A DNA stretch of 64,000 bases from UBA7916 sp036121365 (lineage in GTDB: Bacteria; Pseudomonadota; Gammaproteobacteria; Comchoanobacterales; Comchoanobacteraceae). The position numbers and the translations under genes are program-made. Shown here one piece after another: positions 45,300-55,071 of this stretch (position 1 is the stretch's first letter; each line of letters begins with the position of its first letter). The stretch is from positions 189,760-253,759 of the forward strand of contig JAZAFR010000007.1 in assembly GCA_036121365.1 (NCBI GenBank), given 5' to 3'. The notes under the pieces were generated by a model. The model saw only the letters and a program-made list of their open reading frames with translations, had not been told where the DNA came from and did no database searches.

Positions 45300-46085
45300 G
45301 TGTATCAAAAACCTGCCAAAAAAAGTTTAGGACAGCATTTTTTACAAGATTTATATTATTTGAATCAGTTGTTGCATGTTATTTCTCCAAAAGAACAGGA
45401 TTTTTTTCTTGAGATTGGGCCGGGTTGTGGGTATCTGACTGATATTCTCGTTGCTCATATCAAGCATTTAACTGCTATTGAAGTGGATGGAGACTGTGTT
45501 TCTTTTTTGCAGGAGAAGTATCAAGATCATAAACAGATTGATATTGTTCAGGGTGATGTTTTGCAATTTGACTTTCAATCCATGCTAGGGCAGTCTGGAC
45601 AGGCCATTCGTTGGGTTGGTAATTTACCATATAATATTAGCGTGCCCATATTGTTGCGTTTACTTGAGGTGTCTGATTTGGTTAAGGATGCGGCTTTTCT
45701 TGTGCAAAAAGAGGTTTCTAGGCGTGTTAGTGCACAGGTTGGGCAAAAGCATTACGGTCGATTAGGCATTGTATTACAATGTGTTTTTGAAGTGTCATCT
45801 GTTTTAGAGATTCCTCCATCTGCTTTTGATCCTCCTCCTAAAGTTGACTCTGAAGTTATTCTGTTAAAGCCTTTGAAAGATCCATGCTTACATTATTTGC
45901 AGCATCCAAAATTTTCTGATACGTTGATTCGTTGTTTTAGTAAGCGTCGAAAAATGCTTAGAAAGATTTTTCAAGGTATTATAGATGATGGCGGCTGGGC
46001 TTCAACTGGCATTGACCCAAGCTTGCGTCCTGAAATGGTTTCTGCGGACGATTTTTATAAGATTGCTTGTTTGTTAGAGGATTGA
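45300..46085 (+). CDS. rsmA: 16S rRNA dimethyladenosine transferase KsgA/RsmA
   Basis: Dimethylates two adjacent adenines near the 3' end of 16S rRNA. 261 residues from GTG 45300 with AAGG upstream. KKSLGQHFLQD, the SAM-binding FLEIGPGCGYLTDIL, the acidic loop IEVDGD and catalytic NLPYNIS (motif IV) are all present, as is FDPPPKVDSEVI. It lies eight bases after surA, so they form one operon. Confidence 0.96.
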   Translation: MYQKPAKKSLGQHFLQDLYYLNQLLHVISPKEQDFFLEIGPGCGYLTDILVAHIKHLTAIEVDGDCVSFLQEKYQDHKQIDIVQGDVLQFDFQSMLGQSGQAIRWVGNLPYNISVPILLRLLEVSDLVKDAAFLVQKEVSRRVSAQVGQKHYGRLGIVLQCVFEVSSVLEIPPSAFDPPPKVDSEVILLKPLKDPCLHYLQHPKFSDTLIRCFSKRRKMLRKIFQGIIDDGGWASTGIDPSLRPEMVSADDFYKIACLLED

Positions 46086-46155
46086 ATCAGTTTTTTTTAT
46101 ATGTTCAAATGAGTGAGTGTTTATTGAAAGTGTTGTCGGGAGTTGAAAATTCTTA

Positions 46156-47151
46156 ATGAGTCAAAGTAGATTTTTAAAGTTTTATGCCTATCTGGAATGG
46201 TGTGCTGATTTACTTTGTCGTTTTCCTATTGTGACATTTTTAATTCTTTTTTTCGTGCATGCCAATTACTGGATAACTAAGTTCTTTTATCATCTGATTG
46301 TGTTGTCTATCCATGTGATGGTTTTTTTTCATGTGCCAGAGTCCAATTTTATTGGTTTGAAAAAACTTGCGGCTCAATCCCGGGAATTGAGTTATATTAA
46401 ATTGACAGATTGGGCTTATTCTTCTTATCGTTTGTGGCAGTTCAATGACAGAGTTGATGTTGTGGTTGCTCATTATAAAGAAGATCTTAAATGGATCTCT
46501 CCTTATTTGAGTAAAATTGATAGATTGTATTTGTATTGTAAAGATGAAACTGAATGTCGGAAAGGTTTGCCTTCTGATTTGAAAGGAGCCAATTTGATAG
46601 TAGAAAATTTGGCAAATGAGGGGAGAGAGACCAATACCTATTTATATCATATTATTAAGCATTATGAGGATTTATCGGACAGGACTGTGTTTACTATGGC
46701 TTCTTTAAATGGTAACTGGATGCGAAATTTGAGTTTTACTTTTGCATTGACTGAGCCAGAAGATGAAAATAAATATTGCTATCATGATAAAATGTTTCAG
46801 CAATTGTCATCTTTTCAGATTTCTTTGAAGCGAGATGGTGCTGTCTCATCTCATTTGGGTGATGGTTATGAAAATAAACTCATCACTGATGTGAATTTTG
46901 CATTGCATAAGCCCTTGGGTAAATGGATGCAATATCATTTTAAAAAAGATTTATTCAGTAAAAAGTGCCGTTATGGTTATAGTAAACACGGAGCTATTTT
47001 TTCTGTGTCTCGTGATGAGGTTAGGTCGTATTCTTTAGATTTGTATCGTAGATTGCTTCTGGAAAATAGTGGGAAGGATCTTATGGAGGCTGGGTATTTC
47101 ATGGAGAGAATTTGGCGTTTTATGTTTGCAAGTGTGCGTCAATCACAGTAA
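46156..47151 (+). CDS. DUF3431 protein with N-terminal membrane segment
   Basis: 331 residues. One or two membrane helices at 20-60 (FPIVTFLILFFVHANYWI) anchor a soluble domain. VDVVVAHYKEDLKWISPYLS, NEGRETNTYLYHIIKHYEDL, RTVFTMAS, GAIFSVSRDEVRSYS and MERIWRFMF match the DUF3431 pattern, a family with glycosyltransferase-like features best known from fungi and some bacteria and viruses. GGGAG lies 13 bases before ATG. Probably a membrane-bound sugar- or glycan-modifying enzyme; the link to function is inferred. Confidence 0.75.
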   Translation: MSQSRFLKFYAYLEWCADLLCRFPIVTFLILFFVHANYWITKFFYHLIVLSIHVMVFFHVPESNFIGLKKLAAQSRELSYIKLTDWAYSSYRLWQFNDRVDVVVAHYKEDLKWISPYLSKIDRLYLYCKDETECRKGLPSDLKGANLIVENLANEGRETNTYLYHIIKHYEDLSDRTVFTMASLNGNWMRNLSFTFALTEPEDENKYCYHDKMFQQLSSFQISLKRDGAVSSHLGDGYENKLITDVNFALHKPLGKWMQYHFKKDLFSKKCRYGYSKHGAIFSVSRDEVRSYSLDLYRRLLLENSGKDLMEAGYFMERIWRFMFASVRQSQ

Positions 47152-47193
47152 GATTGATTTGATGATCTGGATATGTAGAATAAGAGAGGTGGT

Positions 47194-47790
47194 ATGCCAG
47201 TTGTTGCTGTGACAGGAGGCATTGCAGTTGGGAAGACTGTGATGATGCGATATTGGAGTTCAAAATATGAATTTCCTATTTTTGATACAGATGATATTGG
47301 ACGTGATTTGCTTTTGACCCATGAGATTAAGAAAAATATTAGACATATTTTCGGTTCTAAAGTGTTTGATGCAGAAGAAGAGGTAGATCGTTTGTCTATA
47401 CAGAGACGTATTTTTTCCAATAGTGAAGAAAAACGTGCGCTTGAGTCTCTTTTACATCCTCATATTCGTCGAGTGTCCCAAGAGAAAATACATGCATTTT
47501 TGAAAAAATATGCGTATTGTCTGGTGGTGGTTCCGTTGTTGTATGAAACCAATACAGCAAAAAACTATGATCGAGTTTGTTTGGTTGAGTCTGCTCTTGA
47601 TCAGAGGGTTAGACGTTGTTTTGATCGTGGTCTGTCTGAAGATGTGACTTTGGCCATTATGCATGCTCAAGCAAGTTCTCAGCAGCGGATATCGGTTTCA
47701 GATGACGTGCTCTATAATGTGCAAGATTTTTCTTTTTTTTACAAACAAATTGATGATTTGTATCGGCAATATGGTCAGCAGTTTTTGTAA
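47194..47790 (+). CDS. coaE: Dephospho-CoA kinase
   Basis: Last step of coenzyme A synthesis. 198 residues, ATG 47194 behind AGAGG. The P-loop GGIAVGKT (8-15), FDTDDIGRDLL (substrate Asp) and VVVPLLYETN are the family marks. The usual GxSGSGKS loop is varied here to GIAVGKT, as in several relatives. Confidence 0.95.
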   Translation: MPVVAVTGGIAVGKTVMMRYWSSKYEFPIFDTDDIGRDLLLTHEIKKNIRHIFGSKVFDAEEEVDRLSIQRRIFSNSEEKRALESLLHPHIRRVSQEKIHAFLKKYAYCLVVVPLLYETNTAKNYDRVCLVESALDQRVRRCFDRGLSEDVTLAIMHAQASSQQRISVSDDVLYNVQDFSFFYKQIDDLYRQYGQQFL

Positions 47791-47838
47791 TTCAAAAATA
47801 TTGTTGTTATTGTTTTGTAATTTAGAGTATTATTTTGT

Positions 47839-50403
47839 ATGAGAATGTCTTTGCTTTTTCATATGGTTATATTTTTTCGGAGTGTTATTTTAAGCGTGTT
47901 GTCATTGATGCCGATGTCCGCATTTTCGTATCGGCTATTGGGATTTGATATCTCAATGAGTAATCAGTTGCGGCAACAAGCCTTTATTTTAGATAGCAAA
48001 CGTGAATACTCAATGCTTCCAGAATCAAATGGGGGACCATCTTATTTCAATTCACCATTGTATGATCCGTCAACCGCCGATCCTGTTGTTTGTTCTGATG
48101 GAAAATTAGTGGTGTATGACAATGTTAGAGGTGGGACGATTGATGCCACTTTGGGCGCTTTGACCAGTGATGCTTTACAGTATGGTGTGATATGCCAAGG
48201 CGTTTATGGGCATAGTGTGCCGTCTTATGCAGGGAATATCAATGCAGATGATTGGCGCTTGAATTTTGATAAGGGTGATGTTTTGCAATTTCCCACATCG
48301 TTGAATACTTCTATTTTGGCGAAGCAAAAATTTTCATTTGGGGATTTTTCTGCAACCTTGAATATTGAGACACTGTACGATTCAGTTTTAACAGATGACG
48401 GTAGTTTTAGACGCTCTCCCTTGACTGATTCAGGCAAAGACCAGATTGCCAGATATATTAATGTGGATGGTTTTGCGCAATTGAAAACGCGTGCGTTTGG
48501 TAACCGTGGCTGGAACATTATTGCTGGATCTCAGCAAATACATTGGGGTGAACCGACATTTCTTCCCGGCGGTATTTCTTGGTTTAATCCCCTTGATGTG
48601 CCAAGATTTAGGCAGACAGGCTATGATTATGGGTGGATTCCTGTTCCTGCTTTGTATTCGGATATTCGTTTTTCTCGTTCGCTACTGTTTGCAAGTTATT
48701 TTGGTGGTTGGGATCATTACCGTTTTGATGTGCCTGGTACTTATGCAGGGGTAGGCGGGGACAGCTGGCTTACCGGAGCTGGAGTTGGTGGGAATCAAGA
48801 TAATTTTGTGATTGGCAGTGGTACTTATTTCACAGGTAACAGTTGGCCGTGTCATTATGCCGATTCCTCCTATTGGAAAAATGGAACAATTGATGCTGAT
48901 ACGCAGCAATTTGCACAAGTATTGTCAGCTTATGCGCCAAGTTGTCCAGGGGTGAGTGATGTGTTGACGCCATTGACTTTAGGACTTAGTGAAAAAGAAC
49001 GTATAGAAGCAGATGATTCGTGGGCAATGATTCCTCGTGCTGAAGATGAAAAAGGTTCTAATTCTTATGGGTTTATGATGGATTATGATGTGCGTCGTTT
49101 GAATTTATCTATGCAATTTTCTTTGCAGGGTGGTGGATCACGGTTGCCGATGATTAACTATCATACTGATAGAGTAAAAGTTGTTCCTTATGCGACAGGT
49201 GTGACAGATGGGGTAATTGCCAGAGGTGCTGTTCTTGCAGGTTTAGGTGCGTTAGCGACAACTACAGGAAGTCCCTATAACCCTGCGTATAATTCAGTGT
49301 CGTTGAATGCTCAAAATGGACTTGTTGATGCACTGAAGTCCAATACATCTTTAAATACGTATGGCGCTACAGCTGGTTCAGTGGCTGAGATGAATGCCTT
49401 ACAGTATCAAATGGCAGTGGCACAATCTTCTCCTGTAACAGCATCTACCTTAGAAGGATTTGAATCTGCGGGTGCAATGTTTACTGGTGCAATCAATATT
49501 CGACCAGATTTTAATTTGGATATTTTTGGTGTTTATCCGAATGAACAGATTTATGGATTCAGTGCAAAATATACTGGTTATGGTAAAGATAAGATTCCTT
49601 TGTATATGAATGTGTCGTATAGACCGAATACTCCGTTGCAGTTTGATGTCAGTGAGTTGATGCTTGCAGGTTTATTCAATAACTGTATGCTCAGTTCATC
49701 AGGTGCGTTAGAGCCTACACTATTGAATATGGAGCCTTATCACAATGAGTTTGACTTACAGAAAGGCCAAAATAGGGTGGGGTGTCGAGATTATAAGACA
49801 ACGCTTGATGGGTATACCACAGAATATAATGGTTGGATTGTAGATTTGGTGGGGCAAGGGCTCTATGATCAAAGACGAATACTTGGTGGAGATAATCTGT
49901 TTGGAAGGTTGCAGATGCGTTCTATTTATGTGGGAGGTATTGCTAGTCGATCCAATGTGTTAAAAAAAGAGACCATCAATGGGAGTACAGTCACAGGTCC
50001 TTTGATGCCTTTAGACAATGTTTGTGTCAGTGGCAGCGATTTGCCTTTGGGGACATTGGTTGGCTTAGATCCAAGAGATCCCATTGTTTGTCGTCCAACT
50101 GAATATTCAGCAGGATTATTATTTGGAGGTGGTTTGAACTACAATCATGTGTTGATGTTTGGAAAACCTTATACGGTGACCCCCGGTGTCTTTTATGCGA
50201 TGGGTACTACTGGAAGAAGTCCACGTCCATTGGGACTATGGCTGAAAAATGTGGGCTATTATATTGTTGGATTTGAGATTCGAGACAACAAAAGATGGTC
50301 ATATGATGTGCAGTATCGAGGTTATTTTGGACCGAGTTTATACAATGCTGAATTGGGTAAGGATTCTTTTCAAATTGGGATGAACTATCATTTGAACACT
50401 TAA
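47839..50403 (+). CDS. DUF1302 family outer-membrane protein
   Basis: 854 residues with an N-terminal signal (VILSVLSLMPMSAFS). The mature part has many aromatic, Gly/Asn-rich beta-strand segments and the family-typical GNRGWNIIAGSQQIHWGEPTF and WFNPLDVPRFRQ. It ends KDSFQIGMNYHLNT, a barrel-type C-terminus. DUF1302 proteins usually work with DUF1329 lipoproteins and have been linked to lipid export; no DUF1329 gene is seen here. Monocistronic by position. Confidence 0.88.
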   Translation: MRMSLLFHMVIFFRSVILSVLSLMPMSAFSYRLLGFDISMSNQLRQQAFILDSKREYSMLPESNGGPSYFNSPLYDPSTADPVVCSDGKLVVYDNVRGGTIDATLGALTSDALQYGVICQGVYGHSVPSYAGNINADDWRLNFDKGDVLQFPTSLNTSILAKQKFSFGDFSATLNIETLYDSVLTDDGSFRRSPLTDSGKDQIARYINVDGFAQLKTRAFGNRGWNIIAGSQQIHWGEPTFLPGGISWFNPLDVPRFRQTGYDYGWIPVPALYSDIRFSRSLLFASYFGGWDHYRFDVPGTYAGVGGDSWLTGAGVGGNQDNFVIGSGTYFTGNSWPCHYADSSYWKNGTIDADTQQFAQVLSAYAPSCPGVSDVLTPLTLGLSEKERIEADDSWAMIPRAEDEKGSNSYGFMMDYDVRRLNLSMQFSLQGGGSRLPMINYHTDRVKVVPYATGVTDGVIARGAVLAGLGALATTTGSPYNPAYNSVSLNAQNGLVDALKSNTSLNTYGATAGSVAEMNALQYQMAVAQSSPVTASTLEGFESAGAMFTGAINIRPDFNLDIFGVYPNEQIYGFSAKYTGYGKDKIPLYMNVSYRPNTPLQFDVSELMLAGLFNNCMLSSSGALEPTLLNMEPYHNEFDLQKGQNRVGCRDYKTTLDGYTTEYNGWIVDLVGQGLYDQRRILGGDNLFGRLQMRSIYVGGIASRSNVLKKETINGSTVTGPLMPLDNVCVSGSDLPLGTLVGLDPRDPIVCRPTEYSAGLLFGGGLNYNHVLMFGKPYTVTPGVFYAMGTTGRSPRPLGLWLKNVGYYIVGFEIRDNKRWSYDVQYRGYFGPSLYNAELGKDSFQIGMNYHLNT

Positions 50404-50630
50404 TGGTTTTGTATATGCGTTCGAGGGATGAAACAAGGCAGTGTCTGTCCCTAATTTGATTGAAATCTCAGTGTGGATTTCATGGAACTATGTCTTATTA
50501 TTGAGTGGTATTCTCCTTTTTGACAATCGTCATGTTTGTGATCGCTTGATTGTTGTTTGGTGTATTGAGTACTTTCTTGTTGTTTGTTTTTTTTTATGCT
50601 AGCATTGATTATTTATTTGGGGTTTTTGTC

Positions 50631-50909
50631 ATGGCTTGGTCATCGGATAATTTAAAAGATAAGCAGTTGTGGATGCGGGTTGGGTATACATTGCTGGTAT
50701 TGGTTGTGATGGGTTTGTTTTGGGATTGGCTGTATTTCTTATTGATGTTGATATGGGTTGGACAATCTGTGTGTTGGATGTTTTCTGGAAAGCCAAATGG
50801 TCAAGGAGTGGCGTATAGTCGTTTTTTTGTGATGTTGTTTTATCAATACTTAGAATATTTGACTTATACGAACTCAGAAAAGCCGTATCCAATGAATTAT
50901 TTGCCATAA
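50631..50909 (+). CDS. DUF4389 family small membrane protein
   Basis: About 92 residues from ATG 50631 (the frame extends up to 50550 but that start adds a hydrophobic stretch not seen in relatives). Two membrane helices; YQYLEYLTYTNSEKPYP matches the DUF4389 signature. Inner-membrane protein of unknown function. Confidence 0.8.
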   Translation: MAWSSDNLKDKQLWMRVGYTLLVLVVMGLFWDWLYFLLMLIWVGQSVCWMFSGKPNGQGVAYSRFFVMLFYQYLEYLTYTNSEKPYPMNYLP

Positions 50910-50970
50910 GATTCTCAAAGGGGCCTTAATCATTGCCATTTGTCCTCAGTGGATTGTTTTTGCCAATCGG

Positions 50971-50999
50971 TTGACAGCTTCTTTATTGTGTACTATATC
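50971..50999 (+). promoter_or_regulatory. Sigma70-type promoter of the ankyrin-like gene
   Basis: Consensus TTGACA (50971-50976), 17-base spacer, TATATC (50994-50999). The predicted transcription start, about 51006, lies inside the decamer array, so the array forms the 5' leader. Confidence 0.6.
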
Positions 51000-51000
51000 C

Positions 51001-51050
51001 TTAGTATTAATGAGTATTAATGAGTATTAATGAGTATTAATGAGTATTAA
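51001..51050 (+). repeat. Decamer tandem repeat, TGAGTATTAA x4 plus one variant
   Basis: TTAGTATTAA (51001-51010) is followed by four perfect TGAGTATTAA units (51011-51050). Each junction creates an ATG; the first three (51010, 51020, 51030) open identical six-residue frames MSINEY ending in TAA. The last unit runs into AAGGA, the Shine-Dalgarno of the ankyrin-like gene. Confidence 0.95.
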
Positions 51051-51062
51051 GGAATATATATT

Positions 51063-52193
51063 ATGGTGACATTGGGAGAATTTAACGATAGGCATGGAAA
51101 GCTTTTGAGTGAGGTTGAAAGATTACTTGACAGTCAAGAGTTTAAGAGATTAAAAGAGTTCAAAAAAGGAACTTTTAAAATACGTACGGTAAAGAGGGGC
51201 CATTTTTTGCAAGAGGGGGATGCTTTAAGGCACCCTGAAATTGCTTCTTTGTTAGGATTACCAAAAGATTATGAAGAACTTTCAATTACTGATTTACAAT
51301 CCGATACTGTAGCATTAAAAGAGGATATTCATCAGCTTTTTGTTGATCTTGGTATAGCAGATCAATCTCCTTGGAAGAGAGAAGGAGAGGCAGAAGGCCC
51401 AGAAGGTCAGGCGGAGGGTCCATTGGTTAAGAAAGATGAGCGCTATTTTGGTGATTTGAAACTGTGTCAGCAGTCTTTGAGAATGCTAGACCAATTGGTA
51501 TTTATGAAAATAAAATCTTTAAAGGATAAAGAACATTATACACTAAATCCTCAGCCAATTTCTGAAGTTACAAGTTTAGATGGACTTTTTTGTTTGGGTG
51601 ATCCTAAGTTGGGTTACTATGCTAAAAGTTTTTCTATAGATACTAAATTTGGTCGGGAGGATATGATTCATGTTATCCAGGCTGATAATACGGAGTTATT
51701 CTCTTTTTGGCAAAAGAACGCGGAATTAGATGGAGAAGATCGTAAAGCTATCGTGTCATCTTTTTTCCATGTGGCATCAATGATAGGCTCAACAGCTATG
51801 CTTGATCTTGTGAGAAAGGAAGTAGAAGATATTAATGTTCCAGATGAATCAGGAAATACAGCTTTGGTAAATACTTTTAACCTGCCTTATATGGAAATGA
51901 TGAATACAAGAAGTGTCTTCAACGAAAGTAATTTTGATTATTTGATTGAGCAAGGAGCTGACAAGGCAGAACTTCTACAAACAGCGATGATGTTTACTAC
52001 TTTTGGACCTAATGGGGGAGAAAAATATAAAAAAATATTTGAAAAACTCATTGATGCTGGAGTGGATCCAGTTTTAGAAGATGGAGTGACTATTACTGAC
52101 TGGGCAGTGCGTCAGGGTGTTGATCAATCAGTAATTGACGTGGTTAGAGATGTCATTGCTAGTAGACAATCAGGGCCATCAGTATCACCTTAG
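51063..52193 (+). CDS. Ankyrin-like protein, candidate effector
   Basis: 376 residues, no signal peptide. Residues 1-190 are charged and unrecognised, with a Glu/Gly-rich insert (EGEAEGPEGQAEGP). The C-terminal third has ankyrin-like units: VEDINVPDESGNTALVNTF, FDYLIEQGADKAELL and KLIDAGVDPVLEDGVTITDW. Ankyrin proteins are frequent Dot/Icm substrates, so an effector role is plausible. AAGGA (51049-51053) sits nine bases before ATG 51063. It ends three bases from the convergent secA stop. Confidence 0.7.
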   Translation: MVTLGEFNDRHGKLLSEVERLLDSQEFKRLKEFKKGTFKIRTVKRGHFLQEGDALRHPEIASLLGLPKDYEELSITDLQSDTVALKEDIHQLFVDLGIADQSPWKREGEAEGPEGQAEGPLVKKDERYFGDLKLCQQSLRMLDQLVFMKIKSLKDKEHYTLNPQPISEVTSLDGLFCLGDPKLGYYAKSFSIDTKFGREDMIHVIQADNTELFSFWQKNAELDGEDRKAIVSSFFHVASMIGSTAMLDLVRKEVEDINVPDESGNTALVNTFNLPYMEMMNTRSVFNESNFDYLIEQGADKAELLQTAMMFTTFGPNGGEKYKKIFEKLIDAGVDPVLEDGVTITDWAVRQGVDQSVIDVVRDVIASRQSGPSVSP

Positions 52194-52196
52194 TAA

Positions 52197-54857
52197 TCAA
52201 TCAAAAGGTGTCAGCATTCTATTGCCAATGCTTTGTTTTTTTTGTGGCTTCTGATCGGCAGGTTCGGCTTGAATTTGTATATTCAGTAATTGGGTGATGT
52301 ACTCAATTTTTATTCGCTGTAGCATGTCAGTGAACAAAGCGTGAGCCTCAATCTTATATTCATGCTCAGGATTTTTTTGAGCATAGCTTCTAAACCCTAT
52401 GCCTTCTCTCAAATCTTCAATGGTCAGCAAATGCTCTTTCCAATTGTGATCAATGATTTGTAACAGTAATGATTTTTCAATGATGTTGAGTTGCTCTTTC
52501 TCTACCGGTTGAGTTTCTTTTTCATAGGCATTGAAGTAATGCTTGGCAATTTTTCCAAAGATGTCATCTTTGGAATCTTCGGTCAATAGCACTTTGATGT
52601 TTTCTGCTGTTATTCCACTTATTTCTTTTTCAGGTAGGGTTGCTCTGAATGTTTGTTTCAAAATGTTGCTTGTGAGCTCTCGTGGGTTTTCTTCTGTGTC
52701 TTGTAAGTTTTTTTCAATCAGTAATTTAATGGTGCTGGCTGTCATGGCTTCGATTTCATCGTGTATGGAGTCAAGCTCAAGTAGATCATTTCTTTGTTGG
52801 TATACAGACAAACGTTGTTCATTGGCAATGTCATCATACTTCAATACCTGTTTTCTGATGTCAAAATAATGGGCCTCCATTTTTTGCTGGTTGCTGGCAA
52901 TGGCGCTGGTTAACATGCCTGCTTGCAATGACTCTCCAGGTTTGGAGTTGGATGACTTGATGAAATTGAGTATGCCTTGAGGGAATATTTTAAAGAGTCT
53001 GTCTTCCAATGATAAGAAAAACTGACTTGATCCAGGATCTCCTTGTCTTGAACAGCGTCCTTTTAGCTGGTTGTCTACGCGCCTTGATTCATTTCTCTCT
53101 GTGCCCAGTACGTGCAATCCGCCCGCATTTTTAACCACTTCTTGTTGTTCTTTCCATGTGTTGGTGATTTTTTCAATTTCTGCAGGGTCTTGAATGCCTT
53201 TTAACATGTTTTCTAGATTACCACCCAGTTTGATGTCTGTTCCACGTCCTGCCATATTGGTGGCGATGGTGACATGGCTAGGCTTTCCTGCTTGAGCAAT
53301 GATTTCGGCCTCTTTTGCATGCTGTTTTGCATTCAGTATGTTGTGTTTGATCTTATGTTTGGTGAGCAATCTGGAAAGGTATTCAGAGTCTTCTATGGAT
53401 GTTGTTCCAACCAATAGAGGTTGTTTGTTTGCATTTCTTTTTTGTATCTCTTTACAAATGGCATTGTACTTTTCTTTTTTTGTCATGTAGATGATGTCAT
53501 TGTGTTCTTTTCGAATGCATTTTTTATTGGTTGGCATGACGATCACATTTAACTTGTAGATTTCTTCAAATTCAGCAGCTTCTGTGTCAGCCGTTCCTGT
53601 CATACCTGCTAGTTTTTCATACAATCTAAAATAGTTTTGAAATGTGACTGACGCCAACGTTTGGTTTTCTTCTTGTATTTTTATCTTTTCCTTGGCTTCA
53701 ACGGCTTGGTGATGTCCGCTGGACCAACGCCTACCTTTCATTGCTCTGCCTGTATGCTCATCAATGATGATGGCTTCGTTGTCATGAATGATATAGTCTA
53801 TGTCTTTGTTCAATATGAATTTTGCGCGCAAGCAAGCATCTATATAATGCAGTAATTGAGCATTTTTGGTGTCATATAAGTTTTCATTTTCTGGCAAAAT
53901 GTTTTTTTCATGCAATAGTTTTTCAATGTGATCATGTCCGTATTCGGTCAATTCTACTTGCTTTTCTTTGATGTTGATGGTGGCGTGTGGTGATGTTTTG
54001 GCCACTGCATTTCGCAGGTGTGCTAAGTTGTTTGCAATGGATTTACTCTTAATTTTTTTGTGTGCGACGTGGGTTGTTGTTTCTGTGCATAATTCATCTA
54101 TCAAAGGATAGATGGTGGCATACATCTCGGAGCTTTTGCCAATGGGTCCTGATATGATCAATGGTGTTCTTGCTTCTTCGATGAAGATTTGATCCACTTC
54201 ATCGATTAAAGCATAGACAAGTTTGCGCTGAACTTTTTGTTCAAGTGCCGTGGCCATATTGTCTCTCAAAAAGTCAAATGCAAATTCGTTGTTGCTACCA
54301 TAAGTGATGTCAGCTGCATAAGCTTTCTTTTTGTCTTCATGTGTCATATTTGGAATGACAACGCCAACTGATAAACCAAGAAAATTATAGACGGTTCCCA
54401 TCCACTCAGCATCACGTTGTGCAAGATAGGGGTTTACAGTGACAACGTGTACACCCTTTCCGTTTAATGCGTTGAGAGTTACAGGCAGGGTTGCTGTCAG
54501 TGTTTTCCCTTCTCCGGTTGCCATTTCACAAATATTTCCCTCGTGTAATGCAATTGCACCGATTAATTGTACGTCGTAGTGGCGTAGGCCAATGGTACGT
54601 TTACTGGCTTCTCGAACGAGTGCAAAGCACTCTACGAGTAAGCTAGACGTATCTTTGGTTTTTTGTGCTTTATCTTTGAGTTTTTGAAAGCGTTCTTTGA
54701 TTTTTGAATCATCAAGTTCTGATAATTCGTTTTCTAGGGAATTGATTTTTTCAACAAGTGGTTTGCATTTTTTCAAAAAACGGTCGTTATTACTACCAAT
54801 CAGTAATTTTAATAGATAATTCAGCACGATGATTACGGTCTCTAAAGGATTATGCAT
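52197..54857 (-). CDS. secA: Preprotein translocase ATPase SecA
   Basis: Drives proteins through SecYEG. 886 residues from ATG 54857 (AGG six bases upstream); a longer frame starts at 54884. Walker A ATGEGKTLTATL, DEAD-like LIDEVDQIF, the preprotein cross-linking domain (about 230-370), MAGRGTDIKLGG of motor domain 2, and the helical scaffold are all present. The protein ends KQSIGNRMLTPFD with no CxCxSGKKYKxC(H) zinc tail, the SecB- and lipid-binding element of most proteobacterial SecA. Neighbour to a DciA-like gene, as in many genomes. Confidence 0.96.
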   Translation of the reverse strand: MHNPLETVIIVLNYLLKLLIGSNNDRFLKKCKPLVEKINSLENELSELDDSKIKERFQKLKDKAQKTKDTSSLLVECFALVREASKRTIGLRHYDVQLIGAIALHEGNICEMATGEGKTLTATLPVTLNALNGKGVHVVTVNPYLAQRDAEWMGTVYNFLGLSVGVVIPNMTHEDKKKAYAADITYGSNNEFAFDFLRDNMATALEQKVQRKLVYALIDEVDQIFIEEARTPLIISGPIGKSSEMYATIYPLIDELCTETTTHVAHKKIKSKSIANNLAHLRNAVAKTSPHATINIKEKQVELTEYGHDHIEKLLHEKNILPENENLYDTKNAQLLHYIDACLRAKFILNKDIDYIIHDNEAIIIDEHTGRAMKGRRWSSGHHQAVEAKEKIKIQEENQTLASVTFQNYFRLYEKLAGMTGTADTEAAEFEEIYKLNVIVMPTNKKCIRKEHNDIIYMTKKEKYNAICKEIQKRNANKQPLLVGTTSIEDSEYLSRLLTKHKIKHNILNAKQHAKEAEIIAQAGKPSHVTIATNMAGRGTDIKLGGNLENMLKGIQDPAEIEKITNTWKEQQEVVKNAGGLHVLGTERNESRRVDNQLKGRCSRQGDPGSSQFFLSLEDRLFKIFPQGILNFIKSSNSKPGESLQAGMLTSAIASNQQKMEAHYFDIRKQVLKYDDIANEQRLSVYQQRNDLLELDSIHDEIEAMTASTIKLLIEKNLQDTEENPRELTSNILKQTFRATLPEKEISGITAENIKVLLTEDSKDDIFGKIAKHYFNAYEKETQPVEKEQLNIIEKSLLLQIIDHNWKEHLLTIEDLREGIGFRSYAQKNPEHEYKIEAHALFTDMLQRIKIEYITQLLNIQIQAEPADQKPQKKQSIGNRMLTPFD

Positions 54858-55071
54858 TATACCTAAATCTTGCATGGCGTGCAATTATAGGTCACGTTTT
54901 ATTCGGATATAAATTCAGATGTTTTTGTATTCTTTGTGGTCGTGGAGTCTTCGGTTGTTTTGATTTTGCTTTATATTTGATTTTATATTGCCAATGAATG
55001 GTTATGTGGTTATGCTAAGATGGTTTTTTTGAGATGTTTTTTTGGATTTAGTTAAGGCAAAATCATTCAGA

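Noticed and set aside
51001..51050. Possible CRISPR array
   Set aside because: Direct decamers with no spacers between them; this is a simple tandem repeat.
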